Below are positions 1 to 5,361 of a stretch of DNA of 5,361 nt, in pieces. The DNA is taken from the NCBI GenBank assembly GCA_028817755.1, contig JAPPPA010000269.1:1-5361 (forward strand), written 5' to 3'. Below the pieces are notes generated by a model. The model was not told where the DNA came from and did not search any database. It saw only the letters and a program-made list of their open reading frames with translations. Both the position numbers and the translations under genes were made by a program. The stretch is from Gammaproteobacteria bacterium. Lineage in GTDB: Bacteria; Pseudomonadota; Gammaproteobacteria; JAPPPA01. Each line of letters opens with the position of its first letter. Positions within the stretch are counted from its first letter, which is position 1.

Positions 1-206
1 ATATTCATTGCTTCGGCAACCGCCGCAACCGCCGGGCCATCAGCAAAATCAACGCCCTTCGCCTGAGCCGCTAACGCCGACAAACGATATAAGGCACCGC
101 TATCCAATAAGGAAAAGCCAAAGTGCTGCGAAAGCTTGCGGCAAAGCGTGCCTTTACCTGAGCCGCTTGGGCCGTCAATGGCGATAACAGGAATATGGAT
201 ACCCAT
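1..206 (-). CDS. cmk: Cytidylate kinase, N-terminal part (runs off the window)
   Basis: Cytidylate kinase phosphorylates CMP and dCMP to the diphosphates with ATP in the cytoplasm. Only the first 68 codons are present; the 3' end lies beyond position 1. The fragment opens MGIHIPVIAIDGPSGSGKGT, with a P-loop at residues 12-20 (Lys18), followed by LLDSGALYR at 33-41. Ser36 and Arg41 sit at the same positions as the CMP-contacting residues of the E. coli enzyme, which also supports the ATG at 206 as the start. That ATG lies 5 nt after the aroA stop. A GGAG inside the aroA C-terminal codons (221-218) is 11 nt upstream of it, so translation is probably coupled to aroA. In related genomes cmk is followed by rpsA, which would lie just outside this window. 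The identification is secure; only the missing C-terminus is unverified. Confidence 0.96.
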   Translation of the reverse strand, partial: MGIHIPVIAIDGPSGSGKGTLCRKLSQHFGFSLLDSGALYRLSALAAQAKGVDFADGPAVAAVAEAMN

Positions 207-211
207 AGCGG

Positions 212-1537
212 TTAGCGCTCCGAAAGCTCGGCGCCTAAACGCGACATCAGCGGGAAGAAGCCCGGGAAAGATGTATTTACGGTTTCGCAACCTTGCACAG
301 TCACATCACATTGGCTCGCCAATGAGGCAACAACAAAACTCATGGCAATACGGTGGTCATGTTGCGCATCAATCGCTACAGCTTCCGCTGGGACTTTTTG
401 CGATTGGCCACGAATAATCATGCCGTCTTCTTGCGGCTGAGCATCAATGCCCATGGCCTGCAAGCCATCGGCCATCACCTGAATACGATCACTTTCTTTT
501 ACGCGTAGCTCTTCTGCACCAGAAACCACGGTATCGCCTTCAGCAAAGCTCGCCGCCACAAACAACACAGGGAACTCGTCAATCGCCAAAGGCACCAGCT
601 CTTCTGGCACATGAATGCCTTTCAGGCCACTGTAACGCACCTGCAAATCAGCCACAGGCTCACCGCCTTCAATGCGTTCGTTGTGCGCCTGAATGTCCGC
701 GCCCATCAAACGCAAAATATCGACCACGCCAGTACGTGTTGGGTTCATACCCACGTTATGCAGTGTGAGGTCAGAACCGGGACTAATGCTGGCCGCGACC
801 AACATAAATGCTGCCGAGGAAATATCGGCTGGCACATTAATATTGGCGGCAGTTAAACGCCCGCCTCCACTCAACGCAGCGTATTGCGGACGCGCTTCCA
901 CTTCATAACCGAAGCCTTGAAGCATCCGTTCGGTGTGGTCACGGCTAAGGCCGGGCTCGGTTACTACCGTTTTGCCTTCCGCATACAAACCCGCTAAAAG
1001 AATCGAGGATTTCACCTGCGCGCTGGCAACTGGCGAATCGTAACTAATACCTTGCAAGCGGCGAGCGCCTTTCACATGTAACGGCGCAGTGCCGGATTCG
1101 GTTGTACCAATTTCCGCACCCATGGTGCTTAACGGATCGGTAACGCGGCGCATTGGGCGGTTGCTTAGAGAGGCATCGCCAGTCAATACGGAATCAAAAG
1201 ACTGCCCGGCAAGCAGGCCGGACATTAAGCGCATTGAGGTACCAGAGTTACCTAGGTTTAACGCCGCGCTTGGCTGTTTTAAGCCATCGATACCCACACC
1301 GTGAACACTTAACGCTGTAGCGCTTAAAGTTTCCACCTCAACACCCATTGCTTCGAATGCGCGTTGTGTACTTAAGCAATCTTCGCCATTCAGAAAACCG
1401 CTTACCTCGGTCACGCCGTCAGCCAAAGAGCCAAACATAATGGCGCGATGAGAAATGGATTTATCGCCCGGCACGCGAACTTCACCATTTACGGCGGCGC
1501 GACCAGACAAACCTTTTGCGAGGTAATTCAAGCTCAT
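212..1537 (-). CDS. aroA: 3-phosphoshikimate 1-carboxyvinyltransferase (EPSP synthase)
   Basis: EPSP synthase joins shikimate-3-phosphate and PEP, the sixth step of the shikimate pathway. The 441-residue protein is full length. Visible landmarks are PGDKSISHR at 23-31 (Lys26, Ser27, Arg31), LGNSGTSMRL at 95-104, GDASLSNRPM at 120-129 (Arg127), SAQVK at 172-176 for shikimate-3-phosphate, RDHTERMLQGFG at 199-210, IDEFP with the catalytic Asp320, RVKESDR at 345-351 (Lys347, Glu348, Arg351) and DHR at 394-396. The sequence follows the Pseudomonas / CP4-like pattern rather than the E. coli one. The glycine at 99 (E. coli Gly96) is kept, whereas CP4 has alanine. The ATG at 1537 is the only plausible start: an in-frame TAG lies eight codons upstream with no ATG, GTG or TTG between. 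No clear ribosome binding site precedes it. It follows tyrA by 74 nt, whereas Pseudomonas fuses the two. Confidence 0.97.
   Translation of the reverse strand: MSLNYLAKGLSGRAAVNGEVRVPGDKSISHRAIMFGSLADGVTEVSGFLNGEDCLSTQRAFEAMGVEVETLSATALSVHGVGIDGLKQPSAALNLGNSGTSMRLMSGLLAGQSFDSVLTGDASLSNRPMRRVTDPLSTMGAEIGTTESGTAPLHVKGARRLQGISYDSPVASAQVKSSILLAGLYAEGKTVVTEPGLSRDHTERMLQGFGYEVEARPQYAALSGGGRLTAANINVPADISSAAFMLVAASISPGSDLTLHNVGMNPTRTGVVDILRLMGADIQAHNERIEGGEPVADLQVRYSGLKGIHVPEELVPLAIDEFPVLFVAASFAEGDTVVSGAEELRVKESDRIQVMADGLQAMGIDAQPQEDGMIIRGQSQKVPAEAVAIDAQHDHRIAMSFVVASLASQCDVTVQGCETVNTSFPGFFPLMSRLGAELSER
218..221 (-). promoter_or_regulatory. Possible Shine-Dalgarno GGAG for cmk inside aroA
   Basis: GGAG on the minus strand lies within the last codons of aroA, 11 nt before the cmk ATG. 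The spacing is slightly long, but it is the only purine-rich match upstream. Its position inside the preceding gene fits translational coupling. It is inferred from sequence only. Confidence 0.35.
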
Positions 1538-1611
1538 TAGGTATAAATGCGTAGGCTATAAAGGCGCAAGATTTTAGCGCAGCCTGCGTAGAAAGGTTTC
1601 AGTTTATGCTG
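1538..1611 (-). other. tyrA-aroA spacer
   Basis: This 74-nt gap separates genes that are a single fused tyrA-aroA gene in Pseudomonas. The aroA frame is two nucleotides out of register with the tyrA frame and contains a TAG shortly before the aroA ATG. No convincing -10/-35 pair, Shine-Dalgarno sequence or terminator is visible. The only small structure is a 4-bp stem, CGCA-GGC-TGCG, on the minus strand with no T-run after it. The spacer carries no recognisable element. Confidence 0.6.
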
Positions 1612-2499
1612 CTATTTAGCGGCGTCAGAGCGTTTTTTCGCCGCTTGCGCAGCGCTAAATACGTTTTCTAAACGCTCACCCGAATTTGCCGTAGCTAAGG
1701 TATCGCGCATCGACTTTAAGTCCGCCATGTACTGATCCAGCACTGGCAAAATAGCGTCACGATTTTGTAGGCAGATATCACGCCACATCACGGGGTCTGA
1801 GGCGGCGATGCGGGTGAAATCACGGAAACCACCCGCGGCATAGGCAAAAATTTCGCGCTTGTCTTCCATTGCCGCGAGCGTGCTTACTAGCTGATACGCC
1901 AATAAGTGCGGCAAATGACTGGTCGCTGCTAGGACTTCATCATGATGGTCCGGCGTCATATTCTGAACCGTTGCACCTGCCAACTCCCAAACATCAGCAA
2001 CCTGTTTTACAGCCGCATCCGTATTTTCGTGAATGGGCGTCAAAATCACGCGGTGCGCATCAAACAAATCAGCCTTAGCCGCAGCCGCCCCACTCTTTTC
2101 GCGCCCTGCAATCGGATGGCCGGGTACGAAACGATCCAACAAATCGGCTTCAGGGTGCTTAGCGGCAACCCGCTTAATCTGCTCAACCACCGCAGACTTC
2201 GCGCTACCCACATCGGTGAGCAAGGTATGCGATGAAATATGTGGTGCTAGCTCGTCAATAACCGATTCCATCGCACCTAAAGGGGTCGCGATCACAATCA
2301 GGTCACAGTCGCCAAGATCAGTAAGATGCGCCGCACGGTCAGTAATCACGCCGTGTTCTTTTGCCCAATCTAAGTTGGTGGTATTACGGCCATAGCCCAA
2401 TACCTTTAGCTCTGGCATCACGCGTTTAAGCGAAAGCGCTAACGAGCCGCCAATGAGGCCAACACCAACAATACCTAGACTACGAATGGAATGATTCAT
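1612..2499 (-). CDS. tyrA: Prephenate dehydrogenase (monofunctional TyrA)
   Basis: TyrA oxidatively decarboxylates prephenate to 4-hydroxyphenylpyruvate with NAD(P)+, committing carbon to tyrosine. In this 295-residue protein the Rossmann motif GVGLIGG is at 12-18. DVGSAKS at 96-102 and GHPIAGREKSG at 127-137 carry the expected active-site Ser and His128. TSHLPH at 193-198 and GGFRDFTRIAASDP at 223-236 form the helical substrate and dimer domain; Arg230 is the likely prephenate-carboxylate ligand by family comparison. There is no chorismate mutase domain (unlike E. coli TyrA), no C-terminal ACT domain and no AroA fusion (unlike Pseudomonas). The sequence cannot separate prephenate from arogenate preference, though the cyclohexadienyl dehydrogenases of this operon type often accept both. 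The ATG at 2499 is 9 nt past the hisC stop, with only a poorly spaced AGG before it, suggesting translational coupling. Confidence 0.95.
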   Translation of the reverse strand: MNHSIRSLGIVGVGLIGGSLALSLKRVMPELKVLGYGRNTTNLDWAKEHGVITDRAAHLTDLGDCDLIVIATPLGAMESVIDELAPHISSHTLLTDVGSAKSAVVEQIKRVAAKHPEADLLDRFVPGHPIAGREKSGAAAAKADLFDAHRVILTPIHENTDAAVKQVADVWELAGATVQNMTPDHHDEVLAATSHLPHLLAYQLVSTLAAMEDKREIFAYAAGGFRDFTRIAASDPVMWRDICLQNRDAILPVLDQYMADLKSMRDTLATANSGERLENVFSAAQAAKKRSDAAK

Positions 2500-2508
2500 G
2501 CCTACAGT

Positions 2509-3633
2509 CTAGTGGGTAGTTAAGGCTTCTTGCAGGGCTTTAATCGCAAAATCATTTTGCTCAGCCGTGCCAATGCTTACGCGCAACCACTCCGGCATGC
2601 CGTAAACGCCTACGGTTCGAGTAATCACGCCTTTGCGCAACAGCACATCAAACAAGGCCTGACCGTCTTGCTGTACGTTAATCGCAAGGAAGTTGCCCAG
2701 ACTTGGCAAATAAGCCAAGCCCAACTTATCGCAAGCGGCTTTCCACTGGACTAAACCCGCCTCGTTCACTGTACGTGACTGCAATAAGTGATCGTTATCC
2801 GCTAAGGCCGCTTCAGCAGCAGCTAGCGCAACGCTATTCACGTTAAACGGCTGGCGCACGCGGTTGAGTAAATCCGCAATAGCAGGACTCGATAAACCGT
2901 AGCCGACACGCAAACCTGCTAAACCCCAAGCTTTGGAAAAGGTGCGAGTCACAATTAGGTTCGGAAAGTCTTGTAAAAGCGCTTTAGGTGATTCGAAACG
3001 GCCGTCTTCGACGTACTCCGTATAAGCCTCATCCAGCACTGCGATGCAGTGCGAAGGTACTTTTTCTAAAAAACGACGTAAGGGCTCTTTTTCCACCCAA
3101 GTACCAGTGGGATTGTTGGGATTGGCGACAAACACCAAACGCACATCGTCGGTAATCGCAGCGGCCATGGCATCTAAATCATGCCCCATTGGCATATCTG
3201 CATCGGCTGGCAATGCCGACACGGGCTTACACTCCGCGCCGGTAGCAATCGTAGCTAGCGGATAAACCGCAAAAGCATGCTCGCTAAATACCGCCTTTAG
3301 GCCCGGCTTAAGAAACGCGCGCGCCAATAGCTCCAAGACGTCATTAGAGCCGTTGCCCAAAGTAATTTGGTCGGTATCTAAGCCGTAACGCTCACCTAAA
3401 GCACTTTTTAAAGCAAAGCCATTGCCGTCTGGGTATTCACCGATACCTGATAGTGTTTTTTGCATTGCGGCCAATGCTAGTGGCGAAGGCCCCAACGGGT
3501 TTTCATTAGATGCCAGCTTAACCACGGTTGTTAAACCAAGCTCACGCTCTAGCTCAGATACCGGTTTACCAGGCTGATACGGGGTCAGCTTCAGAACGCC
3601 GTCAAGCGCTAAAGCATAAGGATCACAACTCAT
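2509..3633 (-). CDS. hisC: Histidinol-phosphate / aromatic aminotransferase
   Basis: This is a PLP-dependent class I/II aminotransferase of the HisC family, 374 residues, full length. The fold landmarks occur in order: SNENPLG at 42-48, the phosphate-loop segment GNGSNDVLE at 93-101, NPNNPTG at 171-177, DEAY with Asp201 and Tyr204, SKAWGLAGLRVGY at 233-245 with the Schiff-base Lys234 and phosphate-contacting Arg242, and WLRVSIG with the carboxylate-binding Arg351. HisC converts imidazole acetol phosphate to histidinol phosphate. In the supraoperon of Pseudomonas-type bacteria this paralogue is known as HisC2/HisHb and also transaminates aromatic keto acids. Its place between pheA and tyrA suggests the same role here, by inference from position. 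An in-frame TGA five codons upstream fixes the ATG at 3633. Only a weak AAAAAG precedes it. The upstream region is an inserted palindromic element rather than a conserved leader. Confidence 0.93.
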   Translation of the reverse strand: MSCDPYALALDGVLKLTPYQPGKPVSELERELGLTTVVKLASNENPLGPSPLALAAMQKTLSGIGEYPDGNGFALKSALGERYGLDTDQITLGNGSNDVLELLARAFLKPGLKAVFSEHAFAVYPLATIATGAECKPVSALPADADMPMGHDLDAMAAAITDDVRLVFVANPNNPTGTWVEKEPLRRFLEKVPSHCIAVLDEAYTEYVEDGRFESPKALLQDFPNLIVTRTFSKAWGLAGLRVGYGLSSPAIADLLNRVRQPFNVNSVALAAAEAALADNDHLLQSRTVNEAGLVQWKAACDKLGLAYLPSLGNFLAINVQQDGQALFDVLLRKGVITRTVGVYGMPEWLRVSIGTAEQNDFAIKALQEALTTH

Positions 3634-3637
3634 ACGA

Positions 3638-3649
3638 TTACTTTTTCAT
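3638..3649 (-). promoter_or_regulatory. Three-codon mini-ORF (Met-Lys-Lys-stop) just before hisC
   Basis: ATG AAA AAG TAA ends 4 nt before the hisC ATG. Its A comes from the TA at the boundary of the inserted palindromic element, so this start codon exists only in the inserted configuration. It could act as a minimal upstream ORF delivering ribosomes to hisC, or it may be accidental. No strong Shine-Dalgarno sequence precedes it. Confidence 0.25.
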
Positions 3650-3675
3650 AAGAGGCTGAAGAAGAGCCTCTGGTG
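3649..3675 (+). repeat. Terminal inverted repeat, hisC-proximal arm
   Basis: Read on the plus strand it begins TAAGAGGCTGAAGAAGAGCC. Inside it AGAGGCT (3651-3657) and AGCCTCT (3665-3671) form a perfect 7-bp hairpin with a 7-nt loop. It matches the opposite arm at 23 of 27 positions. The repeat ends 15 nt from the hisC start codon. Confidence 0.8.
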
Positions 3676-3712
3676 AGTGCTAGGCAAGGGAAAAGAAGCG
3701 CAGAAAGCGGAG

Positions 3713-3727
3713 TGTATAAACCATACA
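3713..3727. repeat. Central hairpin of the palindromic element
   Basis: TGTAT-AAACC-ATACA has a 5-bp stem and 5-nt loop. Its midpoint at 3720 coincides exactly with the midpoint of the 143-bp element, which indicates that the full element is one long palindrome and not two unrelated hairpins. Confidence 0.65.
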
Positions 3728-3728
3728 T

Positions 3729-3746
3729 GAGCATTTCGAGCATTTT
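3729..3746 (+). repeat. Tandem 9-bp direct repeat inside the element
   Basis: GAGCATTTC is followed directly by GAGCATTTT (8 of 9 identical), running into a T-run on the plus strand. It breaks the palindrome on one side and gives the element an orientation. No function can be assigned. Confidence 0.5.
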
Positions 3747-3764
3747 TTTAACGCAGGATAGTGC

Positions 3765-3791
3765 CGCCTGAGGCTTTTCTGCAGCCTCTTA
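3765..3791 (-). repeat. Terminal inverted repeat, pheA-proximal arm
   Basis: Read on the minus strand it begins TAAGAGGCTGCAGAAAAGCC. GAGGCT (3788-3783) and AGCCTC (3775-3770) form a 6-bp hairpin with a 7-nt loop. The first three bases are the pheA stop codon, so the element and the gene overlap. No T-run follows the hairpin in the direction of transcription, which argues against an intrinsic terminator. Confidence 0.8.
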
Positions 3792-4886
3792 CAGTACAGC
3801 GGCTGGGTATGACCCCAGCACTTTGCAAAGCGGCGCTTCAGCAGCAATCGCATCAATGGCCGCTTTTACTTGTGGTTCTTCAATATGGCCTTGCAGGTCA
3901 ATAAAGAACACATAGTCCCAAGCTTCGCGGCGTGAGGGACGAGACTCAATGCGATTCATGCTGACACCATGCTCTGCCAAGGGCTTTAGCATGTCGTGCA
4001 AAGCGCCGGCCTTGTTTGGCATCGACAGCAGTACAGATGTCACATTGTGCTCAGGCAAGCTACCTGAACGCGACACTTCTTGCTTACCGATCACCAAGAA
4101 ACGCGTGGTGTTATCTGGCTCGTCTTCGATGCTGCTAGCAAGCGTTTTAAGCTCATACAGGCTGGCCGCCTGTTCGCTTGCAATCGCGGCGCCATCAGCG
4201 TCATCTAAAGCCTGCTTAGCGCCTTCTGCATTACTATTAACGGCGATGCGTTCCGCTTGTGGTAGCTCAGCATCTAACCATTTACGGCATTGAGCCAACG
4301 CCTGACTATGGGCATATACGCGTTTTACCGCTTTTAACTCAGCGGCATTGCTCAGCAGGTTGTGATGCACGCGCAAACGCACTTCACCACAAATAGTTAG
4401 CGGTGAATGGATGAAGCTATCCAAGGTGTGAGTGACAACACCTTCGGTTGAGTTTTCAACCGGCACCACGCCGTAATTGGCACTACCTGCCTCTACCTCA
4501 CGAAAGACTTCATCAATCGCAGGTACAGCAGCCGTGGTCACGGCATGACCAAAATGCTTAATCGCAGCGGCTTCGGTAAATGTGCCTGCCGGCCCTAAAT
4601 AAGCCACACGTAGCGGTGACTCTAGCGCCAAACAAGCCGACATGATTTCACGGAACAAACGAGCCACGGCCTCAGCAGCCAGTGGCCCCTCATTACGTGC
4701 TTTCACCGTGCGCAAAACATCGGCTTCACGACATGGGCGATAACAGTCAGTGCCAAGGTCTTGCCCCGCAGCAGCTTTCGCTTGCGCGACTTGCTGCGCC
4801 AAACCAGCGCGCTGGTTCATTAGCGTTTGCAGTTGCAAATCAATCGCGTCGATCTGGTCCCGCAGTTTTAGCAAGTCTTCTGACAT
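3789..4886 (-). CDS. pheA: Bifunctional chorismate mutase / prephenate dehydratase (P-protein)
   Basis: PheA converts chorismate to prephenate and then to phenylpyruvate. The 365-residue protein has three parts. An AroQ-type helical mutase lies at about 1-90 (Arg9, Arg26, Lys37, and Arg53-Glu54 in CREADVL, ending MSACLALE). The dehydratase runs from RVAYLGPAGTFTE at 93 to the catalytic Thr261 in NTTRF. A C-terminal ACT domain from about 282 carries the phenylalanine-binding motifs GAL (294-296) and ESRP (314-317), so feedback inhibition by phenylalanine is expected. The ATG at 4886 lies 32 nt after serA, and the CM domain begins at once; the nearest Shine-Dalgarno-like AAGG is only 2 nt from it. 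The stop TAA is the edge of the palindromic element. Without the element the frame would run six more codons (Y-E-K-V-I-V), so the C-terminus may be shortened. The lost tail lies beyond the usual GSYPxAV ending and is probably dispensable. Confidence 0.97.
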   Translation of the reverse strand: MSEDLLKLRDQIDAIDLQLQTLMNQRAGLAQQVAQAKAAAGQDLGTDCYRPCREADVLRTVKARNEGPLAAEAVARLFREIMSACLALESPLRVAYLGPAGTFTEAAAIKHFGHAVTTAAVPAIDEVFREVEAGSANYGVVPVENSTEGVVTHTLDSFIHSPLTICGEVRLRVHHNLLSNAAELKAVKRVYAHSQALAQCRKWLDAELPQAERIAVNSNAEGAKQALDDADGAAIASEQAASLYELKTLASSIEDEPDNTTRFLVIGKQEVSRSGSLPEHNVTSVLLSMPNKAGALHDMLKPLAEHGVSMNRIESRPSRREAWDYVFFIDLQGHIEEPQVKAAIDAIAAEAPLCKVLGSYPAAVL

Positions 4887-4918
4887 AACCTTAGCTTAAC
4901 TATTTGAAGCTTTACGCT

Positions 4919-5361
4919 CTAAGCAAGTACGCGAACTTTTAGTACGCCATCAATAGCCGCAATACTATCAACCAAACCTTGATCCAAAGTATCTGCTTCT
5001 ACGTCAACAATGGTGTAAGCCAAGTCGCCACGGCTCTTGTTCAACATGTCTACGATGTTTAGACCCGCGTCGGCTAGCAAGGTAGAAATTTGACCTACCA
5101 TGTTTGGTACGTTGCGGTTAGCTACCGTCAAACGAGCGCCATCAGCGCGCGGCATGATTGCTTCTGGGAAGTTAACCGAGTTACGGATGTTACCGTTTTC
5201 TAGGTAGTCCATTAGCTGGTCAGCCACCATCACCGCGCAGTTGTCTTCGGCTTCGCCGGTAGACGCGCCCAAGTGAGGCAAGGCAATTACTTTCGGGTGG
5301 TTCTTGTTAGCGTTGTTAGGGAAGTCTGTAACGAAAGCATTTAGCTTGCCGTTATCTAGGC
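4919..5361 (-). CDS. serA: D-3-phosphoglycerate dehydrogenase, C-terminal part (runs off the window)
   Basis: SerA oxidises 3-phosphoglycerate to 3-phosphohydroxypyruvate with NAD+, the first step of serine synthesis. The last 146 residues are visible; the frame is open to the window edge at 5361, so the gene begins upstream. The fragment contains FVTDFP, then PHLGAST at residues 28-34 with the catalytic His29 (numbered in the fragment), the linker YLENGNIRNSVNFPE, and a C-terminal ACT domain from about 75 to 146. The ACT domain keeps asparagines at 83 and 101 where E. coli SerA has serine-binding Asn346 and Asn364, so serine feedback is plausible; the position of His344 is Asn81. The sequence resembles the short SerA type of about 390 residues with one ACT domain. 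It lies 32 nt upstream of pheA and is probably co-transcribed. In the Pseudomonas supraoperon serC occupies this place. Confidence 0.94.
   Translation of the reverse strand, partial: LDNGKLNAFVTDFPNNANKNHPKVIALPHLGASTGEAEDNCAVMVADQLMDYLENGNIRNSVNFPEAIMPRADGARLTVANRNVPNMVGQISTLLADAGLNIVDMLNKSRGDLAYTIVDVEADTLDQGLVDSIAAIDGVLKVRVLA

Larger units (their letters stand above)
3649..3791. mobile_element. MITE-like 143-bp imperfect palindrome inserted at TA between pheA and hisC
   Basis: The whole stretch is a two-fold imperfect palindrome centred on position 3720. The outer 10 bp of each end are identical (TAAGAGGCTG read inward), and 23 of the outer 27 positions match. A 5-bp stem, TGTAT/ATACA, sits exactly at the centre. 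Arm pairing continues in patches, for example the A-rich run at 3691-3697 against the T-run at 3743-3749. It has no coding capacity. The TA at both ends fits TA target duplication, as described for Correia/nemis and ERIC elements and for MITEs of IS630/mariner-type transposons. The sequence itself does not match any of these that I can recall. Removing positions 3651-3791 (leaving one TA) restores a continuous pheA frame ending in an ATGA overlap with hisC. The alternative is a native pair of hairpins that are not mobile. A copy-number search of the genome would decide. Confidence 0.72.

Noticed and set aside
136..417. Plus-strand open frame of 93 codons across the cmk-aroA junction
   Set aside because: Both strands' evidence favours cmk and aroA, with conserved motifs on the minus strand. 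The plus-strand product is a coding shadow.
2033..2395. Plus-strand open frame of 120 codons
   Set aside because: It lies antisense within tyrA, which has full family motifs. The translated product shows no recognisable domain.
3743..3749. T-run on the plus strand as a terminator for plus-strand transcription
   Set aside because: No GC-rich hairpin directly precedes it; the nearby GAGCATTTC copies are direct, not inverted, and no plus-strand gene exists.
3690..3760. A promoter for hisC inside the element
   Set aside because: TATACA-like hexamers occur, but no acceptable -35 lies at 16-18 nt, so I do not call one.
3765..3791. Intrinsic terminator after pheA
   Set aside because: The hairpin is real, but no T-run follows it on the minus strand, and hisC-tyrA-aroA-cmk continue in the same direction with no evident new promoter.
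3949..4293. Plus-strand open frame of 114 codons
   Set aside because: It is antisense to the pheA dehydratase and ACT region and has no recognisable domain or ribosome binding site. It is a shadow of pheA.
4887..4918. Short inverted repeat AGCTT/AAGCT between serA and pheA
   Set aside because: A 5-bp AT-rich stem with a 9-nt loop and no T-run is too weak to call a structure.
5279..5281. TTG as the start of the 120-codon frame ending at 4919
   Set aside because: The frame stays open to the window edge and the upstream residues (FVTDFP and following) are normal SerA sequence. The TTG is an internal leucine just before the catalytic PHLGAST.

Overview
The window is a compact, entirely minus-strand stretch of the aromatic amino acid 'supraoperon' known from Gammaproteobacteria such as Pseudomonas. 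In transcription order (high to low coordinates) it holds: the 3' end of serA (5361-4919), pheA (4886-3789), hisC (3633-2509), tyrA (2499-1612), aroA (1537-212) and the 5' end of cmk (206-1). The protein sequences resemble the Pseudomonas versions of PheA, HisC, TyrA and AroA. This suggests a gammaproteobacterium outside the enterics (Pseudomonas / Cellvibrio / marine type). The genus cannot be fixed from the sequence alone.

Layout and function: AroA makes EPSP on the way to chorismate. PheA (chorismate mutase plus prephenate dehydratase) and TyrA (prephenate dehydrogenase) are the two branches to phenylalanine and tyrosine. HisC is a PLP aminotransferase of the histidinol-phosphate family which, in this context, probably also transaminates aromatic keto acids. 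SerA starts serine synthesis and Cmk recycles CMP. Junctions are short (32, 9, 74 and 5 nt), except the pheA-hisC junction at 155 nt. Two departures from the Pseudomonas arrangement are visible: serA rather than serC lies directly upstream of pheA, and tyrA and aroA are separate genes rather than one fused gene.

The most interesting object is in the pheA-hisC gap. Positions 3649-3791 form one imperfect palindrome of 143 bp. It has 27-bp terminal inverted repeats (23 matches), each arm folds into its own small hairpin, and a further hairpin sits exactly at the centre (position 3720). It is bounded by TA dinucleotides, as expected of a MITE-like element inserted at TA with target duplication. 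Removing it in silico and keeping one TA extends the pheA frame by six codons to a TGA that overlaps the hisC ATG (ATGA). The element therefore appears to have inserted into a translationally coupled pheA-hisC junction, supplied pheA with its present TAA stop, and separated the two genes. No other stretch over 100 bp lacks a gene, and no RNA gene, CRISPR array or phage gene is seen.
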